The notes beneath the pieces were generated by a model. It saw nothing but the letters and a program-made list of their open reading frames with translations. It did no database searches and was not told where the DNA came from. A DNA stretch of 64,000 bases, from contig NZ_JAIVFL010000001.1 in the NCBI RefSeq assembly GCF_022760805.1, positions 2,356,001 through 2,420,000 on the forward strand, in the 5' to 3' direction. Both the position numbers and the translations under genes were made by a program. Numbering within the stretch: position 1 is the first letter of the stretch; every line of letters starts with the position of its first letter. Below are positions 8,150-18,802 of this stretch, one piece after another. The DNA is from Candidatus Mycolicibacterium alkanivorans (GTDB lineage Bacteria > Actinomycetota > Actinomycetes > Mycobacteriales > Mycobacteriaceae).

Positions 8150-8196
8150 GGGGGTCGAGTGTGGGGTGCGCGGAAGACCCGCGGGAAGGGGAGCTG

Positions 8197-11097
8197 GTGG
8201 CTGACCGGCTGATCGTGAAGGGCGCACGCGAGCACAATTTGCGCAGCATCGACCTGGACCTGCCCCGCGACAGTCTCATCGTGTTCACCGGGTTGTCCGG
8301 GTCGGGCAAGTCGTCCCTGGCGTTCGACACCATCTTCGCCGAAGGCCAGCGCCGCTACGTGGAGTCGCTGAGCGCCTACGCCCGCCAGTTCCTCGGCCAG
8401 ATGGACAAGCCCGACGTCGACTTCATCGAAGGCCTGTCGCCGGCGGTCTCGATCGACCAGAAGTCCACCAACCGCAACCCGCGCTCGACCGTCGGCACCA
8501 TCACGGAGGTCTACGACTACCTGCGGCTGCTCTATGCCCGGGCCGGCACCCCGCACTGCCCGGTATGCGGTGAGCGCATCGCGCGGCAGACCCCGCAGCA
8601 GATCGTCGACCAGGTGCTGACGATGGAGGAGGGTGTCCGCTTCCAGGTGCTCGCCCCGGTGGTCCGCACCCGCAAGGGTGAATTCGCCGACCTCTTCGAC
8701 AAGCTGAACACCCAGGGCTACAGCCGCGTTCGGGTCGACGGTGTCGTGCACCCGCTGACTGATCCGCCCAAGCTGAAGAAGCAGGAGAAACACGACATCG
8801 AGGTGGTGGTCGACCGGTTGACGGTCAAGGCCAGCGCCAAGCAGCGGCTCACCGACTCCGTCGAGACGGCACTGAACCTGGCCGAAGGGATCGTCGTCCT
8901 GGAATTCGTCGACCGGGAGGATGACCACCCGCATCGCGAGCAGCGGTTCTCCGAGAAGCTGGCCTGCCCGAACGGCCACGCTCTAGCCGTCGACGATCTC
9001 GAGCCGCGGTCGTTCTCGTTCAACTCGCCATACGGCGCCTGCCCGGAGTGCAGTGGCCTGGGTATCCGCAAGGAGGTCGACCCCGAGCTGGTGGTGCCCG
9101 ACCCGGACCTGACCCTGGCGCAGGGTGCGGTGGCGCCGTGGTCGATGGGCCACAACGCCGAGTACTTCACCCGCATGTTGTCCGGTCTGGGCGAGGCTTT
9201 GGGCTTCGACGTCGACACCCCGTGGCGCAAGCTTCCGGCCAAGGCGCGCAAGGCGATTCTCGAGGGCTCCGACGAGCAGGTGCACGTGCGCTATCGCAAC
9301 CGCTACGGCCGCACCAGGTCCTACTACGCCGACTTCGAAGGCGTAATGGCGTTCCTGCAGCGGCGGATGGACCAGACCGAGTCCGAGCAGATGAAGGAAC
9401 GCTACGAAGGGTTCATGCGCGACGTGCCGTGCCCGGTGTGTGAGGGCACGCGGCTCAAGCCGGAGATCCTCGCGGTGACGCTGGCGGCCGGCGGGCGCGG
9501 GTCGAAGTCGATCGCCGAGGTCTGTGAGCTCTCGATCGCCGAATGCTCGGAGTTCCTCAACGAGCTGACGCTGGGCCCGCGCGAGCAGGCCATCGCAGGC
9601 CAGGTCCTCAAGGAGGTGCAGTCGCGGCTGGGCTTCCTGCTCGACGTGGGGCTGGAATACCTGTCGCTGGCGCGCGCGGCCGGCACCCTGTCCGGCGGCG
9701 AGGCACAACGCATCCGGCTGGCCACCCAGATCGGCTCCGGTCTGGTCGGCGTGCTCTATGTTCTCGATGAGCCGTCGATCGGGCTGCACCAGCGCGACAA
9801 CCGTCGGCTCATCGAAACACTCACGCGGCTAAGGGATTTGGGCAACACGCTGATCGTGGTGGAGCACGACGAGGATACCATCGCGCACTCCGACTGGGTG
9901 GTCGACATCGGCCCGGCCGCCGGCGAGCACGGCGGACGGGTAGTGCACAGCGGGACGTATCAGGACCTGCTGCAGAATCCGAACTCCATCACCGGTGCCT
10001 ATCTGTCGGGGCGGCAGAGCATCGACGTGCCGGCGATTCGCCGTCCGATCGACCGTCGCAAACAGCTCACCGTCGTCGGGGCACGTGAGCACAATCTGCG
10101 CGACATCGACGTGGCGTTCCCTCTCGGGGTGCTGACCGCGGTGACCGGCGTGTCGGGCTCGGGAAAGTCGACTCTGGTCAACGACATTCTGGCCTCGGTG
10201 CTGGCCAACAAGCTCAACGGCGCGCGCCAGGTCCCCGGCCGGCACACCCGGATCAACGGACTCGATCACGTCGACAAGCTGGTCCGGGTCGACCAGTCGC
10301 CGATCGGCCGCACGCCGCGGTCCAACCCGGCCACCTACACCGGGGTGTTCGACAAGATCCGGACCCTGTTCGCGGCGACCACCGAGGCCAAGGTGCGCGG
10401 GTATCAGCCGGGCCGGTTCTCCTTCAACGTCAAAGGTGGACGCTGCGAAGCGTGTTCGGGTGACGGCACGATCAAGATCGCGATGAACTTCCTGCCCGAC
10501 GTCTACGTGCCGTGCGAGGTCTGCCAGGGGGCCCGGTACAACCGCGAGACGCTCGAGGTGCACTACAAGGGCAAGACGATCTCCGAGGTGCTCGACATGT
10601 CGATCGAGGAAGCTTCGGAGTTCTTCGAGCCGATCACCGGAATCCACCGCTATCTCAAGACACTGGTCGACGTCGGCCTCGGCTATGTGCGGCTGGGTCA
10701 ACCGGCGCCGACGCTGTCCGGCGGCGAGGCCCAGCGCGTCAAGCTGGCAGCCGAACTGCAGAAGCGGTCGACCGGACGGACTGTCTACATCCTCGACGAG
10801 CCCACCACCGGCCTGCACTTCGAAGACATCCGCAAGCTGCTCAAGGTGATCAACGGCCTTGTCGACAAAGGCAATTCGGTGATCGTGATCGAACACAACC
10901 TCGACGTGATCAAGACATCGGACTGGATCATCGACATGGGTCCCGAAGGCGGTGCCGGCGGCGGCACGGTCGTGGCGCAGGGCACGCCGGAAGATGTGGC
11001 CGCCGTGCTGGAGAGCTACACCGGCAAGTTCCTCGGAGACATCCTCGTGCCGCCGACGCCCAAACGCGCGACTCGGCGGCGCAAAGTCAGCGCCTGA
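8197..11097 (+). CDS. uvrA: Excinuclease ABC subunit A
   Basis: 966 residues, the usual size. Damage-recognition ATPase of nucleotide excision repair, working as a dimer with UvrB. First Walker [16 protein letters not shown] (about 31-45), first zinc module CPVC near 117-120, second zinc-finger Cys pairs around CPECSGLG and [11 protein letters not shown] signature [12 protein letters not shown] and [11 protein letters not shown], then the second ATPase half with [40 protein letters not shown] and DEPTTGLH. The GTG at 8197 ([14 protein letters not shown]) matches the remembered N-terminus and has GGGGAG just upstream; longer in-frame starts would overlap the MBL gene. A PafBC-type promoter precedes it. 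Confidence 0.97.
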   Translation: MADRLIVKGAREHNLRSIDLDLPRDSLIVFTGLSGSGKSSLAFDTIFAEGQRRYVESLSAYARQFLGQMDKPDVDFIEGLSPAVSIDQKSTNRNPRSTVGTITEVYDYLRLLYARAGTPHCPVCGERIARQTPQQIVDQVLTMEEGVRFQVLAPVVRTRKGEFADLFDKLNTQGYSRVRVDGVVHPLTDPPKLKKQEKHDIEVVVDRLTVKASAKQRLTDSVETALNLAEGIVVLEFVDREDDHPHREQRFSEKLACPNGHALAVDDLEPRSFSFNSPYGACPECSGLGIRKEVDPELVVPDPDLTLAQGAVAPWSMGHNAEYFTRMLSGLGEALGFDVDTPWRKLPAKARKAILEGSDEQVHVRYRNRYGRTRSYYADFEGVMAFLQRRMDQTESEQMKERYEGFMRDVPCPVCEGTRLKPEILAVTLAAGGRGSKSIAEVCELSIAECSEFLNELTLGPREQAIAGQVLKEVQSRLGFLLDVGLEYLSLARAAGTLSGGEAQRIRLATQIGSGLVGVLYVLDEPSIGLHQRDNRRLIETLTRLRDLGNTLIVVEHDEDTIAHSDWVVDIGPAAGEHGGRVVHSGTYQDLLQNPNSITGAYLSGRQSIDVPAIRRPIDRRKQLTVVGAREHNLRDIDVAFPLGVLTAVTGVSGSGKSTLVNDILASVLANKLNGARQVPGRHTRINGLDHVDKLVRVDQSPIGRTPRSNPATYTGVFDKIRTLFAATTEAKVRGYQPGRFSFNVKGGRCEACSGDGTIKIAMNFLPDVYVPCEVCQGARYNRETLEVHYKGKTISEVLDMSIEEASEFFEPITGIHRYLKTLVDVGLGYVRLGQPAPTLSGGEAQRVKLAAELQKRSTGRTVYILDEPTTGLHFEDIRKLLKVINGLVDKGNSVIVIEHNLDVIKTSDWIIDMGPEGGAGGGTVVAQGTPEDVAAVLESYTGKFLGDILVPPTPKRATRRRKVSA

Positions 11098-11100
11098 CCG

Positions 11101-11127
11101 GACCGGTGTCAGATCGGGCGACCGGTC
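11101..11127. terminator. Weak inverted repeat between convergent genes
   Basis: GACCGGT (11101-11107) and ACCGGTC (11121-11127) form a 7-bp stem with a 13-base loop right after the uvrA stop. It could act as a terminator for either strand; there is no T-tract. Confidence 0.35.
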
Positions 11128-11413
11128 ATCCTGGCGCGGCCGCCTGTTTGGCAGTCAGCATCTGACCCAAGATGCGGCGCATCGCGAGTTGCTTTACCAC
11201 AGAGCGCTTCTCGTAAAGCTCGTGGTCGAGGTCGGCGGTGGTGAATCCGGGTATCCGCGACCACATGGACAGGTAGGGAGTGGCCGGATCGGTGGCATGC
11301 CAGCCGATCACCGCCCCAGTGAGCGCCGTCAGGTTCCGGGTCTCGGCGGGCGGAGACAGGAAGTGCCGCCGGGCCAGCAGGGCACGGCGCTCCTCGACGG
11401 TGAACGACCGCAC
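11126..11413 (-). pseudogene. Truncated winged-helix DNA-binding (AlkZ/HTH_42-type) gene
   Basis: From a GTG at 11413 the frame reads VRSFTVEERRALLARRHFL, later WHATDPATPYLSMWSRIPGF and LYEKRSVVKQLAMRR. These are the conserved first 85 or so residues of the winged-helix crosslink-repair glycosylase-like family (AlkZ/YcaQ, about 350-400 residues). After LAMRR, where family members continue with TLFVV, the frame changes to ILGQMLTAKQAAAPG and stops. At 95 codons it lacks most of the fold and is read as a broken gene. It starts 5 bases after the stop of the upstream small gene, so the two were probably one operon. Confidence 0.65.
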
Positions 11414-11417
11414 CGAT

Positions 11418-11702
11418 TCAGGGCTTGTCCTGCTGGTGCATCGAGGCGCGGATCTCCTCGAGCTTGTCGTGCGCCGCGCGCTGCCGGGCTTCGTACTGCT
11501 CCTCGACGCTACGACCCTCCGGCGTTTCGGCATCGAGTTCCGCTGAGCCCAGCGCCGTTCCGTACCGCGTCTCGATCTTCTCGCGCACCGACTCGAAGGT
11601 CGGAACCCCCGACGCGGAGTAGCCGGTGTCCACTGGCGGCGCGGTGGGCAGAGCCGGCTCGGCCTTCGCGCCGTCGTCGGGCTGGCTGGGTTGGTCGGCC
11701 AT
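11418..11702 (-). CDS. Small conserved acidic protein, Rv1638A-like
   Basis: 94 residues with a disordered, Pro-rich N-terminus (MADQPSQPDD to about residue 25). A segment GVPTFESVREKIETRYGTA is followed by a helical, charged stretch (VEEQYEARQRAAHDKLEEIR). No enzyme motif, signal peptide or membrane segment. Position next to uvrA matches M. tuberculosis Rv1638A. Function unknown; the long C-terminal helix suggests protein contact or oligomerisation. Confidence 0.75.
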   Translation of the reverse strand: MADQPSQPDDGAKAEPALPTAPPVDTGYSASGVPTFESVREKIETRYGTALGSAELDAETPEGRSVEEQYEARQRAAHDKLEEIRASMHQQDKP

Positions 11703-11889
11703 AGCGTCACCGTACTCCCGGCGGCCGACGCTCCGGGGAGTTTACGAAATGTGTTGTCGCAGCGGGCTGGCCGGGTCCGCGATTAACGTCTCGGCGACCA
11801 TCGTCGTCGAAGGCGTCTCGGCTCCATCGTGACGAAGCTACCTTGAAGGTTGCTATGAACCTGCCGTGAACCGGTGTCAATATTGGCGG
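11703..11889. other. Intergenic region between Rv1638A-like gene and lysX
   Basis: 187 bp hold the promoter of the small minus-strand gene and the 3' end of lysX. No tRNA, ORF with coding character or strong hairpin was seen. Confidence 0.5.
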
Positions 11890-14800
11890 TCAGCGAGGCT
11901 TGGCCAGCGGGAACGGCAACGTCTCGCGGATGCTGCGCCCGGTGATCAACATGACGATCCGGTCGACACCGACACCCAGGCCGCCGGTCGGCGGCATGGC
12001 GTACTCCATCGCCTCCAGGAAGTCCTCGTCGAGCTCCATCGCCTCGGGGTCCCCGTCGGCGGCCAGCAGCGACTGCTCCTGCAGTCGTCGCCGCTGTTCG
12101 ACGGGGTCGGTGAGCTCGCTGTAGGCGGTACCCAACTCGACCCCCCAGGCCACCAGGTCCCAGCGTTCTGCGACCCCGGCCTTGCTGCGATGCGGGCGGG
12201 TCAGCGGCGACACCGAGGTCGGGAAGTCGGTGTAGAACGTCGGCGCCTCGGTGCGGTCCTCGACCAGTCGCTCATAGAGCTCGAGCGCCACCGCACCGGC
12301 ATCCCAGTGGTTCAGGTAGGGCACCTGTGCCGCGTCGCACAACCGGCGCAGCACCGGCAGCTCGGTGTCCGCGTCGACGCGCTCACCGAGGGCTTCGGAC
12401 ACCGCGTCGTGCATGGTCTTGACCGTCCAGGTGCCCGAGATGTCGACCGGCTCGAGGTTGCGGCCGTCGGCGTCGCGTGGACGCATCACCACCGCCGAGC
12501 CGTTGGCGGCGATCGCCGCGTTCTGGATCAGCTCCCGACAACCGTCGATCCACACCAGGTAGTCGGCGTGAGCCTGATAGGCCTCCAGCAGGGTGAACTC
12601 CGGATTGTGGCTGAAGTCGACGCCCTCGTTGCGGAATGCCCGGCCGAGCTCGAAGACCCGCTCGACGCCGCCGACGCACAACCTCTTGAGGTAGAGCTCG
12701 GGGGCGATGCGCAGATACAGGTCGAGGTCGTAGGCGTTGACGTGGGTCGTGAACGGCCGGGCGTTGGCTCCGCCGTGGATCTGCTGCAGGATGGGCGTCT
12801 CGACCTCCAGGAAGCCCTTGTCGAACAAGGTCTCCCGGATGGCGTGCAGCACGTTGCTGCGGGCCCGGATCAGGTCCCGCGCTTCAGGGTTGATCGCCAG
12901 TTCGACGTAGCGGGCCCGCACCCGGGCCTCCGGATCCTGCAGCCCCTTGTGCTTGTCGGGTAAGGGCCGCAGGCACTTTCCGAGCATGCGCCACTGCTCG
13001 ACGATCAGCGAGCGGGTGCCGTTCTTGCTGTAGCCCATGCGTCCGCCGGCCTCGACCAGGTCACCGAGGTCCACGCCGACGAAGTCGTCCGCGGACCCGT
13101 CGAGCTGGGACTTGTCCAGCAGCAGTTGCACCTCTCCCGACCAGTCACGCAGCTGGGCGAACACCACGCCGCCGTAGTCGCGGGCGCGCAGGATGCGTCC
13201 GGCGACGGTCAAGGTGACGTCATCTGCCTCGGCGATGGCCGCCGCCACCGTATGGGTGGGAGGTTTGCCGACGGGGTAGGCGTCGATGCCCTTGTCCTGC
13301 AGGGCTTTCAGCTTGGCCAGTCGGACCCGCAGCTGGTCCGGCAGCCGCGGTTCCTCGGTCCGGACGGGCTGGGCGGCGGGCTCGTCGACGTCGGGTGCGC
13401 TGCCGTCGGCGTGCAGGCGCCCGGTGGCGGCCAGGTCATGAGGCACCGCCGAGTAGTGACCGGTGTGCTGCTTGTTGCGCCGGGTGAACGGCAGGACCAG
13501 GAATCCCTCGGCGATCACTGATGCCACCCCGACGCGGGGAATCAGGCGGGCGTCCTCGTAGCAGGCGTAGCGCGGTACCCAGTGCGGCTGGTACTTCATG
13601 TTCGACCGGTACAGCGTCTCCAGTTGCCACCACTTCGAGAAGAACACCAGCAATGCCCGCCACAGCCGCGCGACCGGACCGGCGCCCAGCTGGGCCCCCT
13701 GCTCGAAGGCGGCGCGGAACATGGCGAAGTTCAACGAGATTCGGCTGACACCGATGCTCTCCGCGTTCTGCAACAGCTCGGTGACCATCAGCTCGATCGT
13801 GCCGTTGGGGGACTGCGGTGAGCGCCGCATCAGGTCCAGCGACAAGCCGTTGTTGCCCCACGGCACCAACGACAGCATTGCCACCACGCCGTCACCGTGG
13901 ACCGCCTCGACCAGCAGACAGTTCCCGTCGGCACGGTCGCCGAGCCGGCCCAGGGCCATCGAGAAACCGCGCTCGGTCTCGGTGTCACGCCACGCGTCGG
14001 CGCGCTTGATGACGTCGGCCATCTCCTCGGCGGAGAAGTCGCGGTGCCTGCGCATTCGCACCGTGAGCCCGGCCCGGCGGGCCCGGGTGACCGCCTGGCG
14101 CACCGCCCTCATGTCCGATCCGGACAGGTGGAACTTGTCCGGGTACAGGATCGCCTCGTCGCCCAGCTGCAGGGCGTTCAGTCCGGCTTCCCGATAAGCC
14201 TGCGCGCCAGTGGAACTGGCGCCCATCACACCGGGCGCCCAGCCGTACTCCTGACACAGGTCCAGCCACGCCGTGATGGCCTGCTGCCAGGCGCGCGGGT
14301 CGCCGATCGGATCGCCGCTGGCCAGGCAGACCCCGACCTCGACGCGGTAGGTGATGGCGGCGCGAGCGCTCGGGGCGAACACCACCGACTTGTCCCTGCG
14401 GGTGGCGAAGTAACCCAGCGAGTCGTTCTTTCCGTAGACCTCCAGCAGGCCGCGGATCGCCGATTCGTCCTCCCCGGTGAGCGCATTCTCGGCGCGCTGG
14501 GATTGGAAGAGCACGATCGCCGCGACCATCAGCGCGAGCGCGCCGAACAAACCCAGCAGCGCGTTGACGAACACGTGCGGGTGACCGGTGAAGGCGTCGG
14601 CGCCCGCACCGGCGAACGCGCCCACCCGGTTCAGGGCGTAGAGGAACCGGTCGTCGCGCGCCAGCGTCCCTGGGAAGAACTCGAGCAGCGACCAGCCGAT
14701 CAGCGTTCCCGCGGCCATACCCGCGACCAGCGTGGCCGCCGCCTTCAACAGGGCGCCGCGGCGGACCCTGGCCCAGAACTCGCGGTAGGCCAGCAGCAGG

Positions 14801-15180
14801 ATGCCGATGGACGCCAGATGGAAGATCAGGCCGATGACTTCGCCGGCGTCCACGGCGGCGGACTGGTCGCCGGTCAGCAGGGCGATGGTGTTCCACACCG
14901 AAGCGGCCACCATGTAGAACAGCAGGATCCACCAGGCGATCCGTTTGCCGGCGGCGAGCGCGGCGGCCAACAGGCCCAGCACGAACGCCCAGGCGAAGCT
15001 GGTGTCGGGGAAGTTGAACAGGTAGTCGTTGATGAACTCCCGCGGCACCCTGATCAGATGCCGCAGCAGCGGGGACACGCTCGACAGCAGCGACAGCGTC
15101 GCGATGACGCCGATGATCCACCCGGCCGCGGCAGGCACCCACCCGAAGCTCGAGGTGGGGCGACTCGTGGTGACGGTCAT
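11890..15180 (-). CDS. lysX: Bifunctional lysyl-tRNA synthetase / lysyl-phosphatidylglycerol synthase
   Basis: 1096 residues in two parts. Residues 1-230 hold several membrane helices of MprF type. About 240-570 is the lysyl-phosphatidylglycerol synthase domain, with blocks such as [35 protein letters not shown] and [12 protein letters not shown]. About 630-1096 is a class II lysyl-tRNA synthetase: OB fold ([20 protein letters not shown]), motif 2 around [19 protein letters not shown] and motif 3 [13 protein letters not shown]. The fusion charges tRNA-Lys and moves lysine to phosphatidylglycerol in the membrane, raising resistance to cationic peptides. It follows the DUF1844 gene by 45 bp on the same strand and probably shares its transcript. 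Confidence 0.96.
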   Translation of the reverse strand: MTVTTSRPTSSFGWVPAAAGWIIGVIATLSLLSSVSPLLRHLIRVPREFINDYLFNFPDTSFAWAFVLGLLAAALAAGKRIAWWILLFYMVAASVWNTIALLTGDQSAAVDAGEVIGLIFHLASIGILLLAYREFWARVRRGALLKAAATLVAGMAAGTLIGWSLLEFFPGTLARDDRFLYALNRVGAFAGAGADAFTGHPHVFVNALLGLFGALALMVAAIVLFQSQRAENALTGEDESAIRGLLEVYGKNDSLGYFATRRDKSVVFAPSARAAITYRVEVGVCLASGDPIGDPRAWQQAITAWLDLCQEYGWAPGVMGASSTGAQAYREAGLNALQLGDEAILYPDKFHLSGSDMRAVRQAVTRARRAGLTVRMRRHRDFSAEEMADVIKRADAWRDTETERGFSMALGRLGDRADGNCLLVEAVHGDGVVAMLSLVPWGNNGLSLDLMRRSPQSPNGTIELMVTELLQNAESIGVSRISLNFAMFRAAFEQGAQLGAGPVARLWRALLVFFSKWWQLETLYRSNMKYQPHWVPRYACYEDARLIPRVGVASVIAEGFLVLPFTRRNKQHTGHYSAVPHDLAATGRLHADGSAPDVDEPAAQPVRTEEPRLPDQLRVRLAKLKALQDKGIDAYPVGKPPTHTVAAAIAEADDVTLTVAGRILRARDYGGVVFAQLRDWSGEVQLLLDKSQLDGSADDFVGVDLGDLVEAGGRMGYSKNGTRSLIVEQWRMLGKCLRPLPDKHKGLQDPEARVRARYVELAINPEARDLIRARSNVLHAIRETLFDKGFLEVETPILQQIHGGANARPFTTHVNAYDLDLYLRIAPELYLKRLCVGGVERVFELGRAFRNEGVDFSHNPEFTLLEAYQAHADYLVWIDGCRELIQNAAIAANGSAVVMRPRDADGRNLEPVDISGTWTVKTMHDAVSEALGERVDADTELPVLRRLCDAAQVPYLNHWDAGAVALELYERLVEDRTEAPTFYTDFPTSVSPLTRPHRSKAGVAERWDLVAWGVELGTAYSELTDPVEQRRRLQEQSLLAADGDPEAMELDEDFLEAMEYAMPPTGGLGVGVDRIVMLITGRSIRETLPFPLAKPR

Positions 15181-15225
15181 AGGCCGCGAGGATATTCCCT
15201 TGTGCTGCGAAATGAGTCAAGGGTG

Positions 15226-15585
15226 CTACTGGACGGGCCCGGTGTACTTCTCGCCCGGACCCTGCCCGGGTTCGTCGGGGGCGGAGCTGGCTTCGCGGAA
15301 GGCCAGCTGCAGGCTTTTCAGACCGTCCCGCATCGGACCGGCGTGCGGGCCGAGGTACTGCGCCGACGCGGTCACCAGACCGGCCAGGGCCGTGATGAGA
15401 CGGCGGGCCTCGTCGAGGTCGCGCCGCTCGGAAGCGTCGGGATCGGGGCAGGACAGCCCGAGTTTCTCCGCAGCGGCGCTCATCAACATCACCGCAGCCC
15501 GGCTGATGACCTCGACGGCCGGGATGTCGGCCAGGTCGCGGGCAGGCGGGGCCCCATCGGAAAGCGATGTCGTCGAATCCGTCAT
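15226..15585 (-). CDS. DUF1844 family protein
   Basis: 119 residues. A variable N-terminus is followed by IPAVEVISRAAVMLMSAAAE, then DPDASERRDLDEARRLITAL and AGLVTASAQYLGPHAGPMRD. This is the conserved helical DUF1844 pattern found in actinobacteria, often beside infC. No catalytic motif; the function is unknown. The ATG at 15585 gives MTDSTTSLSDG. Divergent from infC, upstream of lysX. Confidence 0.85.
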   Translation of the reverse strand: MTDSTTSLSDGAPPARDLADIPAVEVISRAAVMLMSAAAEKLGLSCPDPDASERRDLDEARRLITALAGLVTASAQYLGPHAGPMRDGLKSLQLAFREASSAPDEPGQGPGEKYTGPVQ

Positions 15586-15591
15586 GCCTGC

Positions 15592-15597
15592 TAGACT
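15592..15597 (+). promoter_or_regulatory. Candidate -10 element of the infC operon
   Basis: TAGACT fits the mycobacterial TAnnnT -10 pattern and would start a leader of about 280 nt before infC. No good -35 is visible 17 bp upstream. Confidence 0.4.
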
Positions 15598-15603
15598 GGC
15601 ATG

Positions 15604-15880
15604 CACGACCGTCCCGGCGTACGCCGGGGACAGCAAGTGGAGTCCCGCTCCCACCGTTGGCCGCATAGGCTCAGCGGTCCGGTCGCGGATGCCGCCACGG
15701 TATCCGTTCTGCGGTTTCCGCAGGCGGCGAAGGCCGTGATCGGTCGGCATCGGGCCCTGCTTCATGCAAGGGCCCTTCTGTTCGATGGAACAGGTTGCTG
15801 ATGGCGTGGTGTTTTCCCTGCTGATCCCCGGTGCTCGACACCGCGGCCGGTTAGAAGAGAAAACGAACCAGGGAGGCCCC
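15604..15880 (+). promoter_or_regulatory. Long infC 5' leader with attenuator-like hairpin
   Basis: The leader contains an early hairpin around 15612-15631 (GTCCCGGC with GCCGGGGAC). A second hairpin at 15752-15775 (GGGCCCTGC, loop TTCAT, GCAAGGGCCC, one bulged A) is followed by TTCTGTT, shaped like an intrinsic terminator. IF3/L35/L20 operons are commonly controlled through such leaders by attenuation or L20 binding. Which applies here is not visible. Confidence 0.45.
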
Positions 15881-16480
<600 letters not shown>

Positions 16481-16509
16481 CCACACGACACGAATAGGAC
16501 TGAGGACAC

Positions 16510-16704
16510 ATGCCCAAGGCCAAGACCCACAGCGGGGCCAGCAAGCGCTTCCGCCGTACCGGCACCGGCAAGATCGTTCGGCAGAAGGCCAACCGCCGCC
16601 ACCTGCTCGAGCACAAGCCGACCCGCCGCACCCGTCGCCTCGATGGCCGCACCACCGTGTCGGCCAACGACACCAAGCGCGTCACCAAGATGCTGAACGG
16701 CTAA
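16510..16704 (+). CDS. rpmI: 50S ribosomal protein L35
   Basis: 64 residues, the family length. [40 protein letters not shown] and the C-terminal VTKMLNG are diagnostic for L35. Very basic, part of the large ribosomal subunit. Lies 29 bp after infC. Confidence 0.98.
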   Translation: MPKAKTHSGASKRFRRTGTGKIVRQKANRRHLLEHKPTRRTRRLDGRTTVSANDTKRVTKMLNG

Positions 16705-16751
16705 GCGCCGTACCCCTCCCGCCGTGTAACGAACGAGAATAGGAACACCCC

Positions 16752-17141
16752 ATGGCACGCGTGAAGCGCGCACTCAACGCCCAGAAGAAGCGGCGCACAG
16801 TACTGAAGGCGTCGAAGGGCTACCGCGGCCAGCGTTCGCGGCTCTACCGCAAAGCCAAAGAGCAGCAGCTGCATTCGTTGACCTACGCCTACCGGGACCG
16901 CCGAGCCCGCAAGGGCGAGTTCCGCAAGCTGTGGATCTCCCGCATCAACGCGGCCGCCCGCGCCAACGACATCACCTACAACCGGCTGATCCAGGGGCTC
17001 AAGGCCGCCGGGATCGAGGTCGACCGCAAGAACCTCGCCGAGATCGCGGTCAGTGACCCGGCCGCGTTCACCGCGCTGGTCGAGGCCGCCAAGGCCGCCC
17101 TGCCGGAGGATGTCAACGCGCCTTCCGGTGAAGCCGCCTGA
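16752..17141 (+). CDS. rplT: 50S ribosomal protein L20
   Basis: 129 residues. [36 protein letters not shown] and [20 protein letters not shown] are the typical L20 blocks. L20 binds 23S rRNA early in assembly and in many bacteria represses its own operon through the infC leader. It ends inside the start of the downstream methyltransferase gene. Confidence 0.98.
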   Translation: MARVKRALNAQKKRRTVLKASKGYRGQRSRLYRKAKEQQLHSLTYAYRDRRARKGEFRKLWISRINAAARANDITYNRLIQGLKAAGIEVDRKNLAEIAVSDPAAFTALVEAAKAALPEDVNAPSGEAA

Positions 17142-17934
17142 CATCTCCCTGACAGCGGCGCTCACTGAACGATCCGCCCGGGTGGTCGCTGCGGCCAAAC
17201 TGCAGCGCCACACCGGGCGTCGTCGTGCTGGGCGCTTTCTGGCCGAAGGGCCGAACCTCGTCGAGGCGGCGGCGCGCCGCGGTCTGGTCGAGGAGGTGTT
17301 CGCCACCGAGTCCGCCGCAGCGCGCCATGCCGGCCTGTTGGCCGGGCTGACGGTGCACCCAGTGACCGAGCGCGCGGCCAAGGCGCTGTCGGAGACGGTG
17401 ACCCCGGCCGGGCTCGTCGCGGTGTGCCGGGTACCGGACACCGATCTCGGCGAGGTGCTGAGCGCCGGGCCGGCGTTGCTCGCGGTTGCTGTCGATCTGT
17501 CCGAGCCCGGCAATGCGGGCACGCTGATCCGGCTCGCTGACGCCATGGGTGCGGCCGCGATGATCTTTTCGGGGCACAGTGTCGATCCCTACAACGGCAA
17601 ATGCCTGCGATCCTCGGCGGGCAGCATCTTCTCGGTGCCGGTGATCGTCGAAACCGATACTGCCGCTGTGCTTACCGCACTGCGCGCCGCGGGCCTGAAG
17701 CTTCTGGCGACGACCCTCGACGGTGACGTGAGCATGGATGACGCCGATGCGCTGCTGGGTGAACCGGCTGCGTGGATCTTCGGTCCGGAAGCGCAGGGAT
17801 TGTCGCCGGTGCTGGCGGCACTGGCCGATCACCGCGTCACGATCCCGATGGCCGGTGGCGCCGAGAGCCTCAATGTGGCTGCCGCCGCGGCGATCTGCCT
17901 GTATCAGAGCGCGAGGGCGCAGCGCCGCGGTTAG
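17128..17934 (+). CDS. tsnR: SpoU/TrmH-family RNA 2'-O-ribose methyltransferase
   Basis: 268 residues. An N-terminal substrate-binding part ([18 protein letters not shown]) precedes the SPOUT trefoil-knot domain, with motif 1 [19 protein letters not shown], motif 2 FGPEAQGLS and motif 3 [18 protein letters not shown]. It should transfer a methyl group from SAM to a ribose in rRNA or tRNA; the target base is not evident. GTG 17128 overlaps rplT by 14 bp; ATG 17110 is possible. It matches Rv1644, annotated tsnR, though thiostrepton resistance should not be assumed. Confidence 0.88.
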   Translation: MKPPDISLTAALTERSARVVAAAKLQRHTGRRRAGRFLAEGPNLVEAAARRGLVEEVFATESAAARHAGLLAGLTVHPVTERAAKALSETVTPAGLVAVCRVPDTDLGEVLSAGPALLAVAVDLSEPGNAGTLIRLADAMGAAAMIFSGHSVDPYNGKCLRSSAGSIFSVPVIVETDTAAVLTALRAAGLKLLATTLDGDVSMDDADALLGEPAAWIFGPEAQGLSPVLAALADHRVTIPMAGGAESLNVAAAAAICLYQSARAQRRG

Positions 17935-17967
17935 GCCCCCGGGACGGGTATCGCTGCCGAACACTTG

Positions 17968-17997
17968 GACGACACAGGCATAGACGACACAGGCATA
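17968..17997 (+). repeat. Perfect 15-bp tandem duplication
   Basis: GACGACACAGGCATA occurs twice head to tail in the 73-bp gap before the rhomboid-like gene, ending 10 bp before its ATG. It may duplicate a promoter or operator half. Confidence 0.9.
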
Positions 17998-18007
17998 GTG
18001 GAGGGCG

Positions 18008-18802
18008 ATGTTTCTCTCTGCGTTGACGCGACTGGGCCGCGTTCGGGTCACCTTGGGCTACACCGCGGCACTGGTCGCGGTGGCCACGGCGCTGCTGCTG
18101 CTCGGCCCGCACGTCCGCGAACAGGTCATCCGGCACGCCAGTACCAATCTGCGAAACCTGGGTGACGGGCGCGTCGGCACGTTGATCGGCAGCGCTTTCG
18201 TCAACGAGGCCGGACCGATCTACGTCTGGCTGCCGGGCCTGATGGCCCTGCTGGCCCTGGCGGAACTGCTGTGGCGCAGCCGGCGGCTGGTGGTGGCCTT
18301 CGCGATCGGCCACGTCGGCGCCACGCTGGTGGTCGCCGCGGGGATGGCCGCCGCGGTGGGCGTGGGCCTGCTGTCGGTGTCGATCGTCGACGTCACCGAC
18401 GTCGGAATGAGCTACGGCGCGCTGGCCGTTTTGGGCACGCTGACCGCGGCGATCCCGCGCCCCTGGCGGGCGGTGTGGACCGGCTGGTGGCTGGCCGTGG
18501 CGATCGGATCGGCGGCGTCCTCGCAAGGCGACTTCACCAACGTCGGGCATGCGATCGCGCTGGTGATCGGCATGCTGGTCGGGGCCCGGTTCGGGCACCC
18601 GGCGCATTGGACCACCGCCCGCTATGGCCTGCTCGCCGTCGCCGCCGCGTTCGGCTACATGATCATGGCCTACACGCCGTTGTCGCTGGTGGTCACGTCC
18701 ACGCTGGGCGTCGTCGGCGCCGCGACCGCGTACCGGATCACCCGCTGGCGCACTGCGCGGCGCGCGCTCGAAGCAGCGCCGCTGCCTGAGCCCGCGGTCT
18801 AA
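18008..18802 (+). CDS. Rhomboid-like integral membrane protein
   Basis: 264 residues with about six to seven membrane helices. The helix carrying DVTDVGMSYGALAVLG resembles the rhomboid serine motif (GxS), and a later helix has NVGHAIALVIGML, which could supply the histidine of a Ser-His dyad. The usual GxSG is altered to GMSYG, so protease activity is uncertain. Rhomboids cut substrates within the membrane. GGAGGG precedes the ATG. Its stop overlaps the stop of the convergent FMN protein gene by 4 bp. Confidence 0.75.
   Translation: MFLSALTRLGRVRVTLGYTAALVAVATALLLLGPHVREQVIRHASTNLRNLGDGRVGTLIGSAFVNEAGPIYVWLPGLMALLALAELLWRSRRLVVAFAIGHVGATLVVAAGMAAAVGVGLLSVSIVDVTDVGMSYGALAVLGTLTAAIPRPWRAVWTGWWLAVAIGSAASSQGDFTNVGHAIALVIGMLVGARFGHPAHWTTARYGLLAVAAAFGYMIMAYTPLSLVVTSTLGVVGAATAYRITRWRTARRALEAAPLPEPAV

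Noticed and set aside
7021..8196. In-frame extension of uvrA far upstream through the MBL gene
   Set aside because: The extension is Arg-rich antisense sequence of corA and the MBL gene. UvrA similarity starts exactly at GTG 8197.
8113..8979. N-terminal extension of the MBL gene antisense to uvrA
   Set aside because: The hydrolase family starts at [10 protein letters not shown]; the rest is antisense shadow of uvrA.
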